From NCBI GenBank assembly GCA_900553035.1, contig USCC01000045.1:1-15656 (forward strand): DNA of 15,656 bases, given 5' to 3'. The stretch comes from an uncultured Rhodospirillaceae bacterium. Lineage in GTDB: Bacteria > Pseudomonadota > Alphaproteobacteria > CAAGCB01 > CAG-977. Made by a program: the position numbers and the translations under genes. A model generated the notes under the pieces. The model saw only the letters and a list, made by a program, of their open reading frames with translations. It made no database searches and was not told where the DNA came from. Below, piece by piece: positions 1-8,000 of this stretch (position 1 is its first letter; each line of letters opens with the position of its first letter).

Positions 1-25
1 CAAAGGTGTGGCAGAATTGTGGTGC

Positions 26-46
26 AAAAAAAAGCGGCTGGCTTTT
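26..46 (-). terminator. Weak intrinsic terminator after the amidase gene
   Basis: Read on the minus strand, a 6-bp stem (AAAAGC/GCTTTT, arms at 41-46 and 30-35) with a 5-base loop runs straight into eight T residues (complement of 26-33). It overlaps the amidase stop codon at 45-47. Only two G-C pairs are present, so the stem is weak, but position and T-run fit rho-independent termination. Confidence 0.45.
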
Positions 47-716
47 ATCCCCCCAAAAGGGGCGCGACAGCGCTCAGTCGTTCTTCTGTCCGGTCTTTTT
101 CGCTCTCCCGATCAAAGGCGTCCGGATAAAAATGCCTCTGAAAGGCGCGTGCCGCCGCGTCTTCGTCCGAAACATCATATCCGGCAGCGGCCAGCATTTC
201 TCCGCGGGAACCGAAAGGCGCCGCAAAACCGCCGCTCCACAGGCCGATTCCTCTTTCCGCCAACGCTTCCCAGGGGAACAGTTCGCCGGGATCCTGTCTG
301 CGTTTCGGGGCAACGTCGGAATGGCCCAGAACTCTGGCCGCGCGGATTTTGTGCCGTTCAATAATATCCCGGGCCAGGACGGCAACCGAGTCAATCTGGC
401 GTTCCGGAAAAGGTCGGTAGCCGAACTGATGGCCCGGATTGACGATTTCAAGGCCAATGGAACAGCCATTGATATCCCGCTCTCCCTGCCAAAAGGAAAG
501 ACCGGCGTGCCAGGCGCGTCTGTCTTCGTCAACCAGAGCATAAATCAGGCCGTCTTCGTCGATAAGATAATGCGCACTGACAGCGGCTTCCGGCGAACAC
601 AGGCGGCGCAGAGCGTCGGCCGCTGTCCGCATTCCCGTGTAGTGCAACAGGAGCATGTCCGGCGCTTTCGGACGTTCGTTGTGATTGGGCGAGCTGTATG
701 TGTTCAGAAGCTTCAT
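45..716 (-). CDS. N-acetylmuramoyl-L-alanine amidase (Amidase_2, AmiD/AmpD-like), cytosolic
   Basis: This is a 223-residue zinc amidase that cleaves the bond between N-acetylmuramic acid and L-alanine of peptidoglycan or muropeptides. The Amidase_2 fold covers about residues 20-150. Expected zinc ligands are His25 (LLLHYTG), His132 (GHSD) and Asp142 (QDPGE), with Glu90 (IGLEI) as the likely catalytic acid. The C-terminal part (about 165-223) resembles the small peptidoglycan-binding helical domain of AmiD, including an AFQRHFYP stretch. There is no signal peptide or lipobox, unlike E. coli AmiD, so a cytosolic role in muropeptide recycling is the likelier job (inference). The ATG at 714-716 is preferred over an upstream TTG at 738-740 because an AAGGA Shine-Dalgarno lies about 7 bases before it. 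The gene is divergent from the prolyl-tRNA editing gene across 76 bases. Confidence 0.9.
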   Translation of the reverse strand: MKLLNTYSSPNHNERPKAPDMLLLHYTGMRTAADALRRLCSPEAAVSAHYLIDEDGLIYALVDEDRRAWHAGLSFWQGERDINGCSIGLEIVNPGHQFGYRPFPERQIDSVAVLARDIIERHKIRAARVLGHSDVAPKRRQDPGELFPWEALAERGIGLWSGGFAAPFGSRGEMLAAAGYDVSDEDAAARAFQRHFYPDAFDRESEKDRTEERLSAVAPLLGG

Positions 717-769
717 CAGAAAATCCTTCCGTTTCCGCAATGCCGGATGTATGTATAAAAGTCAGGAAG

Positions 770-775
770 ATTATA
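770..775 (-). promoter_or_regulatory. Candidate -10 element for the amidase gene
   Basis: On the minus strand the bases form a perfect TATAAT, about 54 bases upstream of the amidase ATG and inside the divergent intergenic region. A poor -35 match (TTCATT) sits 16 bases upstream of it. The call rests on the -10 and its location only. Confidence 0.3.
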
Positions 776-792
776 AACGGATATCTGTCGAA

Positions 793-1311
793 ATGAACGA
801 AATAAAACATGTTTTGCCGACATCGCCCGAACAGCTTCTGGATTATTTGACAAAGCTGGGGATTTCATACCGCAACACGCCGCATCCGCCGGCCTTTACG
901 GTGGAAGAGGGAAACAGGTACTGGGGGAACATCCCCGGCGTTCACTGCAAGAACCTGTTCTGCAAGGATGCAAAGGGAAAGCTGTGGCTGATCATGGCTC
1001 CGGCCGGAAAAACGGTGAATCTGAAAACGCTGCCGGCTCGGATCGGTTCAAAACGTCTGTCATTCGGGAATCCGGCTCTTTTGTTCGAAGTCCTTGGCGT
1101 CGAACCCGGATCCGTGACGCCGTTCGCTCTGATCAACGACAGGGAGCACAAAGTCAACGTCGTTCTGGATAAATGGATGATGGAACAGGAATTCGTCAAT
1201 TTTCATCCCCTTCGGAACACAGCGACGACAACGCTGACTCCGGAAGGGCTGCTGACGTTCATCCGCTCATGCGGACACATCCCTCAAATGACGGATATCA
1301 CAGAAAATTAA
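793..1311 (+). CDS. Prolyl-tRNA editing protein, YbaK/ProX (PrdX) family
   Basis: This is a 172-residue stand-alone trans-editing deacylase that hydrolyses mischarged tRNA(Pro), typically Ala-tRNA(Pro), in the cytosol. It is homologous to the INS editing domain of prolyl-tRNA synthetase. Family hallmarks visible are the N-terminal helix with LLDYLTKLGI, the KNLFCKD strand (about residues 53-59), the EPGSVTPFALIND segment (about 104-116), and the FHPLRNTATTTL segment (about 138-149) near the C-terminus. Length fits the family. The ATG at 793 leaves the expected short N-terminus. In-frame starts at 751 (ATG) and further upstream would add residues with no family counterpart. The ribosome-binding site is poor for every candidate (ACGGA about 10 bases before 793), so the start is less certain than the function. 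No terminator follows. Confidence 0.9.
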   Translation: MNEIKHVLPTSPEQLLDYLTKLGISYRNTPHPPAFTVEEGNRYWGNIPGVHCKNLFCKDAKGKLWLIMAPAGKTVNLKTLPARIGSKRLSFGNPALLFEVLGVEPGSVTPFALINDREHKVNVVLDKWMMEQEFVNFHPLRNTATTTLTPEGLLTFIRSCGHIPQMTDITEN

Positions 1312-1412
1312 AAAAGATATGTTGAAATGACCGGTCGAATCCATTAGCAATGAAACGGGTGCGGATGGAAAATTCGCCCTTTAATCCTTTCTTTAACGTG
1401 GAGTTTAGAATA

Positions 1413-1736
1413 ATGAAAAAATTTTACATGGGTTTCGTCGTTGCCGCTTCTCTGGCCCTGTCGGCCTGCGGTGTCATTCCGCACAATACGGCGATGTTTT
1501 CCGCGATTGCGATTGATGCCGGTTCTCCGGGCATTTATTATGCGAACCCCGGTGTCCGTCCCCTGAAGAAAGGCGTTGCCGAACAGAAGGGTATTATCCT
1601 GTTCACGGATGGCGATGCTTCCATCAAAGCGGCTATGGATAATGGCAAAATCACCAAAGTCCATCACGTCGATTTCAAAACCACAACGATTTTCTTCCTG
1701 TACACAAAGCAGACGACGATCGTTTACGGCGAATAA
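1413..1736 (+). CDS. Small TRL-like family lipoprotein
   Basis: This gene encodes 107 residues with a type II signal peptide: MKK, then a hydrophobic stretch, then the lipobox LSAC with Cys19 as the lipidated residue. The C-terminal half carries the signature of the TRL-like family (tRNA-associated locus): GDASIKAA, a lysine-rich turn, KVHHVDF, then TTIVYG just before the stop. The family's function is not established. From the sequence it should be a membrane-anchored protein of the periplasmic face or outer membrane. The ATG at 1413 is chosen because a GGAG Shine-Dalgarno lies 9 bases upstream and the start gives a perfect signal peptide. An in-frame upstream start at 1350 would bury it. 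It is separated from its neighbours and ends 20 bases before a strong terminator, so it is probably monocistronic. Confidence 0.85.
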   Translation: MKKFYMGFVVAASLALSACGVIPHNTAMFSAIAIDAGSPGIYYANPGVRPLKKGVAEQKGIILFTDGDASIKAAMDNGKITKVHHVDFKTTTIFFLYTKQTTIVYGE

Positions 1737-1756
1737 TCCAGCCGGTCTGAAAAAGG

Positions 1757-1785
1757 AGCGGGGTTTAATCACCCCGCTTTTTTTT
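1757..1785 (+). terminator. Intrinsic terminator after the TRL lipoprotein
   Basis: An 8-bp perfect stem (AGCGGGGT at 1757-1764 with ACCCCGCT at 1771-1778) closes a 6-base loop and is followed by an uninterrupted T-run to 1785. It is a textbook rho-independent terminator that insulates the downstream terminase from upstream transcription. Confidence 0.9.
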
Positions 1786-1796
1786 ATAAAAATATA

Positions 1797-1823
1797 TTGA
1801 CAAAATGTAAAAAATAATATAAC
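1797..1823 (+). promoter_or_regulatory. Candidate sigma70 promoter for the terminase gene
   Basis: A perfect TTGACA (1797-1802) is followed 15 bases later by TATAAC (1818-1823), a 5/6 match to the -10 consensus, in a strongly A+T-rich stretch. The spacer is shorter than the optimal 17. Transcription would begin near 1830, only about 18 bases before the leader hairpin at 1848. It starts right after the preceding terminator, so it is well placed to serve only the terminase. Confidence 0.45.
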
Positions 1824-1847
1824 TATTTGTTAGTTTAGAGTGTGTCC

Positions 1848-1878
1848 GCCTCCGGAGGGTTCTTCGGGGGCTTTTTTT
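1848..1878 (+). promoter_or_regulatory. Terminator-like leader hairpin (possible attenuator) before the terminase
   Basis: GCCTCCGG (1848-1855) can pair with TCGGGGGC (1864-1871), giving 8 pairs of which two are G-U. This closes an 8-base loop and is followed by seven T residues (1872-1878), the layout of an intrinsic terminator. It lies between the candidate promoter and the ribosome-binding site of the terminase. The left arm (1849-1855) can instead pair with CCGGGGG at 1881-1887, which contains the Shine-Dalgarno. Whether it terminates, attenuates or is incidental cannot be decided from sequence alone. Confidence 0.45.
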
Positions 1879-1892
1879 ATCCGGGGGAGAAA

Positions 1893-3203
1893 ATGGGAAA
1901 GGTTAAAATTCCGTATCGGTGGAAGCCGAGAAAATATCAGCTTGAACTCTGGCGGTATCTGGAAGGCGGCGGCAAACGGGCTGTGGCCGTATGGCACCGG
2001 CGTGCCGGGAAGGACAGTCTGGCATTGAACTGGACGGCGGTTGCCGCGATGCAACATAAAGGCGTGTACTGGCACATGCTACCGCTTCAGACACAGGCGC
2101 GCAAGGTCGTCTGGGACGCCATTGATCGCTATGGGCGGCGTGTCATTGATCAGGTTTTTCCGCCGTCGATTCGCAAATCCGCCAATGCGCAGGAAATGAA
2201 AATCGAGCTGATTAACGGGTCAATCTGGCAGTGTGTCGGTTCAGATAATTACAACAGCCTTGTCGGGGCGAATCCGGTCGGCGTCGTTTTTTCGGAATAT
2301 TCGATTGCCGATCCGGCCGCGTGGGACTTTATCCGTCCCATTCTGGCGGAAAACGACGGGTGGGCGCTGTTCATCTATACCCCGCGCGGGCGCAATCACG
2401 GGCTGAAACTGTTTGAAACGGCAGTGCGGGCGCCGGGGTGGTTCGCTCAGAAACTGGGCGTTTCAGAAACCCGCGCCCTTCCCATGAGTGCGATCGAGGC
2501 CGAACGCGCCGCCGGGATGGATGAAGACATGATACAGCAGGAGTTTTTCTGTTCGTTTGATGCCGCGGTTAAAGGGAGCTATTACGCCGCGCTTCTGAAA
2601 CAGGCCGAGCTGGAAGGCCGTGTCGGCCTTGTCCCGTACAATCCGGCAAAACCGGTGAGTACGGCGTGGGATCTGGGGATCGGCGACAGTACGGCGGTCT
2701 GGTTTTATCAGGTGAACGGCGCCGTCGTTGATGTCATTGATTATTACGAGGCCTCGGGTGTTGGTCTGGATCATTATGTTCGGGTACTGAGGGGAAAGCC
2801 CTATACCTACACAAATGACAACATTTTCCCGCACGATATTCAGGTGCACGAGCTTTCAAGCGGGAAAAGCCGCCTGGAACTGCTGGCGGGGCTGGGAATC
2901 CGGGGGCGGGTACTGCCGCGCGCGGGCGTGGATGACGGGATTGCGGCGGTTCGGCTGTTGCTGCCGCGGTGCCGCTTTGACGCAGAAAAATGCACGGCGG
3001 GGCTGGAGGCTCTTCGCCAGTATCAGAAGGAATGGGACAGCACGCGCCGCGATTTCATGCCGCGGCCCAAACACGACTGGACCAGCCATGCGGCGGACGC
3101 CTTCCGCTATCTGGCGATGGGCATCCGTGACGAAGAAGCCCGCGAACGCCGGTCGTATCTGGACATGTGCCGCCATGCCGCAGAGTACGATCCGCTGGCC
3201 TGA
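1893..3203 (+). CDS. Phage-type terminase large subunit (TerL), solitary
   Basis: This is a 436-residue DNA-packaging motor of the double-stranded DNA phage type, with ATPase and headful nuclease in one chain. The N-terminal ATPase has a Walker A variant WHRRAGKD (34-41), a Walker B strand VVFSE (131-135) with Glu135 as the expected catalytic residue, and a coupling motif YTPRGRNHG (162-170). The C-terminal RNase H-like nuclease has Asp260 (WDLGIGD), a likely Asp315 (PHDIQ) and Asp402 in SHAADAFRY. All motifs are in place and the length is usual, so it appears intact. The ATG at 1893 follows a GGGGGAG ribosome-binding site. A GTG at 1842 would translate the leader hairpin and is rejected. No small terminase, portal, protease or capsid gene is present on either side. 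It could be a domesticated or relic prophage gene. Confidence 0.9.
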   Translation: MGKVKIPYRWKPRKYQLELWRYLEGGGKRAVAVWHRRAGKDSLALNWTAVAAMQHKGVYWHMLPLQTQARKVVWDAIDRYGRRVIDQVFPPSIRKSANAQEMKIELINGSIWQCVGSDNYNSLVGANPVGVVFSEYSIADPAAWDFIRPILAENDGWALFIYTPRGRNHGLKLFETAVRAPGWFAQKLGVSETRALPMSAIEAERAAGMDEDMIQQEFFCSFDAAVKGSYYAALLKQAELEGRVGLVPYNPAKPVSTAWDLGIGDSTAVWFYQVNGAVVDVIDYYEASGVGLDHYVRVLRGKPYTYTNDNIFPHDIQVHELSSGKSRLELLAGLGIRGRVLPRAGVDDGIAAVRLLLPRCRFDAEKCTAGLEALRQYQKEWDSTRRDFMPRPKHDWTSHAADAFRYLAMGIRDEEARERRSYLDMCRHAAEYDPLA

Positions 3204-3213
3204 GACAGAGAAA

Positions 3214-3240
3214 GGGAAGGGGTTCGGTCTGCCCCTTCCT
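3214..3240. terminator. Bidirectional terminator hairpin between terminase and broken OMP gene
   Basis: A perfect 8-bp stem (GGAAGGGG at 3215-3222 with CCCCTTCC at 3232-3239), extendable by one G-U pair, closes a 9-base loop. It lies 11 bases after the terminase stop and 9 bases beyond the stop of the convergent pseudogene. T-rich but interrupted runs flank it on both sides (TGTTTC rightward, CTTTCTC leftward). It could serve both converging units. Confidence 0.65.
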
Positions 3241-3248
3241 GTTTCGGG

Positions 3249-3522
3249 TCAGGAGAATTCATATTTGAGCTGAAGAAGCAAAGTGTGCCTCTGTGTGTCT
3301 TTTTTCAGAGTGCCGTCATAAACGAACCGGAGCTCCGTATGACGCCCGATGTTTTTTCCCAGTTCAAGCCGTGCGCTGATTCCGAAACGTTCCGACGGTT
3401 CCGGAAAGCTGAATGGTTCCTGAACAGAGTGGAGAACCGGGGCATGTCAGTGTGGTGCCGGCGGACGCCTGAAGAGGAGGTAACAGCAGGATCATCGGCA
3501 GAACTGCAAAAACAGTTTTTAT
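3249..3522 (-). pseudogene. Decayed outer-membrane beta-barrel protein gene (signal peptide and C-terminal strands in different frames)
   Basis: On the minus strand, frame A (open from 3528, closed by a stop at 3364-3366) encodes a good signal peptide: YIKTVFAVLPMILLLPPLQ followed by the cleavage motif ASA|GTT. It continues to LTCPGSPLCSGTIQLSGTVG. Frame B (3249-3446, one base offset, stop TGA at 3249-3251) encodes alternating polar/hydrophobic strands, including RFGISARLELGKN, HTELRFVYDG and HTLLLQLKYEFS. That is the look of the last strands of an outer-membrane or autotransporter barrel with a C-terminal aromatic. Frame B has a stop just upstream and no start of its own. Frame A has ATA (3520-3522) where a start would be expected, preceded by AAGAG about 9 bases away; its first ATG is 3493-3495, inside the signal peptide. 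A start-codon loss plus a net +1 shift, and probably an internal deletion, explain this best. The family is not identified. Confidence 0.6.
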
Positions 3523-3612
3523 GTATTTTTACTCTTATATTATTATAATATATATTTTGTGATATTTGCGTGTATTTAGGGTTGTGTATGTATGTTGTTC
3601 TTTAGATATATT
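3523..3612. other. A+T-rich intergenic segment, no gene
   Basis: This stretch lies between the decayed outer-membrane gene and the end of the efflux operon. It is far richer in A+T than the rest of the window and includes a TATAAT on the minus strand (3542-3547) that may be a leftover promoter for the broken gene. No open reading frame with a ribosome-binding site and no convincing hairpin with a T-run is seen in it. Confidence 0.5.
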
Positions 3613-3630
3613 TTGCGGCAGTCAGGCCAT

Positions 3631-5019
3631 TCAGACGGCCGCCGCTTTGTAAAAAGCGACGACAGCCTGATAAAGCGCGGCATTCCCTGAAGTGTAGGTC
3701 CTCTGCGTTTCCAGAAGGTTCTGCAGTGTACTCAGAAGGCTGTTCAGGGGAATCAACCCTTTTTCATATTGCGTAAAGGCGAGGACCGAAACCTCCTGCA
3801 TGTTGAGAAGAGCGGCTTCCTCTGTCCGGTTCCGGACATAGCTTTGCGTCACGTTTGTCATGGCGTTTCTGATTTCACCGACGGCGTTCAGAACCGTGCT
3901 TTTGTAAACCAGCGCGTATTCCTTCGTCGTTTCCTTTTCCAGCTCGACCTGGTTTGTCAGAGCGTTCCAATGGAAAATCGGAAGCCCGACAGCCGGACTG
4001 TAGGAGAACATGCCGCTTTTGCTACGCAGAAGCCGGGGGAGCGTGTCGGACTGGAATCCCAGGAAAGCACTGAGGCTGACCGACGGATAGAGCGCGGCGA
4101 CGGCCTGTCCGACGCGGGCATTTTGGCCGATCAGGTTCTGTTCGGCCGCCCGGACGTCGGGGCGCCGGCGGACAGTGTCGGCCGGCAGGTCATACATGGC
4201 GCTCAGGTCATATTCAAAACGTTCGCGGACGATGTTCCGCGGCGCTGAAGCCAGAAGCCCGTTGACCTCACCCGGGACTTTGCCGGTCAGAACGGCCAGG
4301 GCGTTGCGGTAGGCCTCCGCCGCCGCCGCCAGTCCGGGAAGCTGTGATTTCAGATTTTCCGTCATGTAGCGTGTCTGGCTGAGTTCGCTCTGGCTGACAA
4401 GTCCGGCCTTTGCCTGGTCTTCGACAAGGCGTTGGATTTTCTGCTGCATGTCAAGATTCTGACGCACAAGGTTCAGCTGTTCTTCGGTCAGGCGCAGGCT
4501 GACATAAGTATTCACGACTTCGGCTGTCAGCGAAATATGTACGTCGTCGGCATTGGCGGCGGCGGCTTCAACAGCGGCGCGCGCGCTTTCCGAAAGGCGG
4601 CGGCCGGCCCCCCAAATGTCAAGCTCCCATGAAGCGTCAAGCCCGGTCTGGAAATAATCTTCCTTGATTGCGTATCCTGCATTTTTGCCGGGTTTTAAGC
4701 GGTGATAACTGGCGTCCGCGTCAAACGTCGGAAAATACTGCACGTCACGGATGCTCAGGGCAAGGCGGGCTTCGCGGAGACGCTGGACGGCGATCTGCGC
4801 CTGCGGGCTGTCTTTTACGGCGTCTTCGGCCAGACGGTTCAGCACCGGGTCGCCGAACTGACGGTACCAGTCGCGCCCGACACTTTTATCCCCGTCGGGT
4901 TTCAGAGACAGTGCCCGCGCGACGGCATCCTCCGGAACATCGTCCGGACGGCGGTAGTCGGGACCTACCGTGCACGAAACAAGAAGCAGAAGCGAGAAAA
5001 GTGAAACGTACTTATTCAT
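3631..5019 (-). CDS. RND efflux outer-membrane channel, NodT/OprM-type lipoprotein
   Basis: This is a 462-residue TolC-like channel that forms the outer-membrane exit duct of the tripartite efflux system encoded with it. It starts with a lipoprotein signal (MNKYV, hydrophobic stretch, LLVSC with Cys16 lipidated) followed by the family hallmark TVGPDYRRP. Two outer-membrane efflux repeats follow, with typical segments such as EAVNTYVSLRLTEEQL-like helices, the RRRPDVRAAEQNL segment beginning the second repeat, and ALYPSVSLSA. Length is normal. The ATG at 5017-5019 is used because an AGGAG lies 7 bases upstream and it gives the lipobox. The longer open frame to 5190 is only the overlap with the pump gene. 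Its start overlaps the pump's stop by 8 bases, indicating translational coupling; it is the last gene of the operon. Confidence 0.95.
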   Translation of the reverse strand: MNKYVSLFSLLLLVSCTVGPDYRRPDDVPEDAVARALSLKPDGDKSVGRDWYRQFGDPVLNRLAEDAVKDSPQAQIAVQRLREARLALSIRDVQYFPTFDADASYHRLKPGKNAGYAIKEDYFQTGLDASWELDIWGAGRRLSESARAAVEAAAANADDVHISLTAEVVNTYVSLRLTEEQLNLVRQNLDMQQKIQRLVEDQAKAGLVSQSELSQTRYMTENLKSQLPGLAAAAEAYRNALAVLTGKVPGEVNGLLASAPRNIVRERFEYDLSAMYDLPADTVRRRPDVRAAEQNLIGQNARVGQAVAALYPSVSLSAFLGFQSDTLPRLLRSKSGMFSYSPAVGLPIFHWNALTNQVELEKETTKEYALVYKSTVLNAVGEIRNAMTNVTQSYVRNRTEEAALLNMQEVSVLAFTQYEKGLIPLNSLLSTLQNLLETQRTYTSGNAALYQAVVAFYKAAAV

Positions 5020-8000
5020 GATCTTCTCCTTTCGGCGTATCGTCCAGCTTGATGCCCAGCGGATTGCCCTTTTCCTTTGTTTCGCGGATAATTTCGGCTT
5101 CCTCAACGCCGTGCCCGGTCCATTCCTTGATGGTTTCAAACAGGGCGAACAAAGAGGGGATGAAGATGATGCCGACAAATGTCGCCGCAATCATGCCGTA
5201 AAAGACGCTGGTGCCGATTGAAATCTGGCTGGCCGCGCCGGCGCCTTTGGCGATGATCATCGGGAACACCCCCAGAATGAAGGTCAGAGCCGTCATCAGA
5301 ACAGCACGGAAACGTTCGGCGGCGCCTTTCTGTGAGGCTTCCAGAATGCTGGCGCCGTCGTCCCGGTAGGCTTTGGTGAATTCGACAATCAGAATGGCGT
5401 TTTTCGCCGCCAGACCAATCAGCATCACCAGCCCCAGCTGGGCATAAATACTAAGCGGCTGTTTCATGATATGCAGGCCGATCAGAGCGCCCACAATGGC
5501 GAAAACCGTTGAAAACATTACGGAAAACGCCAGCATCCAGCTTTCATAAAGGGCCACCAGGAAAAGGTAGCAGAAAACCAGAGCCAGAATAATCAGGAAT
5601 GTAGCCAGACCCGCGGCTTCGACTTCCTGCAGGCTCAGCCCTGTCCAGGCAATGGAGTAATCACGCGGCAGAATGTCCCGGGCGGCCTGTTCAACCGACG
5701 CAATAGCCGTACCCGTACTGACGCCCGGCGCGGCAGAGGCAACGATGGAGGCTTCCGTGTACTGGTTGTAACGGTAAATGATTTTCGGCGACAGCGTTGT
5801 GCGGACGTCGGCAAAGCTTTTTACACGAATGAGTTCTCCCGAATTGGATCGGACATACAGATTCTGGACGTCTTCGACCGTCCGGCGGTAGGGCGCGTCG
5901 GCCTGAAGGATGACTTTGTTGACCTGGCCGCTGAGTGTGATGTTGTTGATGTACGCGGATCCCAGATTGTTGCGCAGAGCCGTGAACAGCGATGAGACGG
6001 GAATCCCGTAGGATTCAAGTTTGGTTCGGTCAATGTCCAGATAAATGTGCGGCGCGTCCACGGTAAACGTGCTGAAGGCATAGGACAGATCCTCTGAAGA
6101 GTTCAGCTTTCCGAGGAATTTTTCCATGACGCCGTACAGTTCCGCCGGCGTCGAGGCGCCGTTCCGGGACAGAAGCTCCAGCGACAGGCCGTCACTTTTC
6201 CCCACGCCGGGGATGGACGGCAGCGCAAAGAAATTGACATCCGCCTGCGGGTCGTTCGCGAACATGTCGGTCAGCCGGGCGGTCAGCGCTTCAATCGACA
6301 GTTTTTTCGACGTCCTTTTTGACCAGTCATCCAGTCCGACCACGCCCAGGGCAATATTCTCGCCGCCCGCGCTCAGCATGCTGTATCCCGCCACGGAAAT
6401 GAAGTACTTCACGCCGTCCATTTTCATGATACGTTCGCCCGCTCGAGCCAGAAGCGCGTTCGTCTGGTCAATCGTCGCCGTGCTGGGAAGCTGGAAGTTC
6501 GACAGGATCAGCCCCTGATCTTCTTCGGGAAGGAAAGAGGTCGCTGTTTTTTCAAAGCCAAACCATGCCGCGCCCAGCGCCAGAGCCAGCGCCAGAACCG
6601 TCATGCCCAGAAATTTTGAAAAATATCCCACAACGCCGATATATTTTTCTTTGAAGTAATCGATCGTATCATTGAATTTTCTGAAAAAGCCCCGAGCCGG
6701 CGTCTGTTTGTCTTTGCGCAGGAAAATCGCGCACAGTGCCGGGCTGAGTGTCAGGGCGTTGAAGGCCGAGAAAACAACCGCGGTCGCAATGGTGACGGCG
6801 AACTGCTGATAAATCTTGCCGGTGATGCCCGCCATCAGGCCAACCGGGATAAAAATCGCCAGAAGAACGAACGTCGTTGCGATGATGGCGCTTCCGATCT
6901 GCTGCATGGCTTTGATGGACGCCGACCGGGAATCCATCCCTTCGTAAGCCATCAGATATTCGACGCGCTCCACCACAATGATGGCATCGTCAACCACCAG
7001 CCCGATGGCCAGAATCATTGCGAACAGGGTCAGAATATTGATGTCAAACCCCAGAACGTAAATGACCATGAAAGTCGCAATCAGCGATACCGGAATGGTG
7101 ATCAGCGGGATCAGGGTCGTTTTGACCTTCTGAAGGAAAAGGAACGTGACCAGAACCACCAGGCTGAACGTGATGGCCAGCGTTTCGATGATACTCTGGA
7201 TGGAGGCTTTGACAAACTGTGTCGAATCATAGGCGATGGCAAATTCCATGTCATCCGGGAAGGTTTTTTTCAGCTCGGCCATTTCCTTGCGGACATTTTT
7301 CATGATGTCAAGGGAGTTCGAATTCGGCGTTTGGCTGAGGCCGATGACGACGGCGGGGGCATTGTCGTAATGGGCATTGACCTGATAGGTGTCGGCGCCC
7401 AGTTCAATCCGCGCCACGTCCTTCAGGCGGACAACGCCGCCGTCCGGAGAAGTGGTGACAATGATTTCCTCAAAATCCCGAACCGAATTCAGAAGTCCTT
7501 TGGCTGTCAGCGACAGCAGGATCGCGGTGTTGTCCGGGGTCGGCGCGGAACCGATTTCTCCGATGGACGCCTGTGCGTTCTGGCTGGCGATACTGTTGAT
7601 GATATCTGTGCTGTCCAGTCCGAGCGCCGCGATTTTTTCGGGATTTACCCAGATACGCATACTGTATTGCGGGCCATAGACCTGAACGTCGCCAATGCCC
7701 GGAACACGAGCCAGCGGATTCTGAATGTTGCTGTAGGCAAAATCGCTGAGGAACAGATCGTTGAAGCTTTTATTCGGCGACCGCAGAACCAGCATCGCCA
7801 GAATGTTCGAAGACTGCGTTTTGATGCTCAGGCCTTCTTCGTTGACGATGGACGGAAGCTGTGAAGTGACCTGCTGAAGCCGATTTTCGACCTTGACCTG
7901 CGCGATATCCGGGTCCGTGCCGATATCAAAGGTGATTGTCAGCGTGTACGCGCCGGCATCCGTCGAGGTGGAAGACATGTAAAGCATCCCCTCAACACCG

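Noticed and set aside
1842..1892. Upstream GTG start of the terminase adding 17 residues
   Set aside because: The added residues are translated terminator-like hairpin (Gly/Phe-rich). The ATG at 1893 has its own purine-rich ribosome-binding site and begins where family homology would.
3285..3548. 87-codon plus-strand open frame after the terminase
   Set aside because: No ribosome-binding site or recognisable motif is present, and the opposite strand gives a signal peptide and beta strands, a better explanation for the open frames.
3612..3645. Terminator hairpin after the efflux operon (GCGGC...GCCGC on the minus strand)
   Set aside because: The outer stem is 5 bp with mismatched interior and is followed by A residues rather than T on the minus strand.
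5020..5190. N-terminal extension of the outer-membrane channel gene
   Set aside because: It lies wholly inside the pump gene and would hide the lipobox. The ATG at 5017-5019 has a good Shine-Dalgarno and gives a normal lipoprotein signal.
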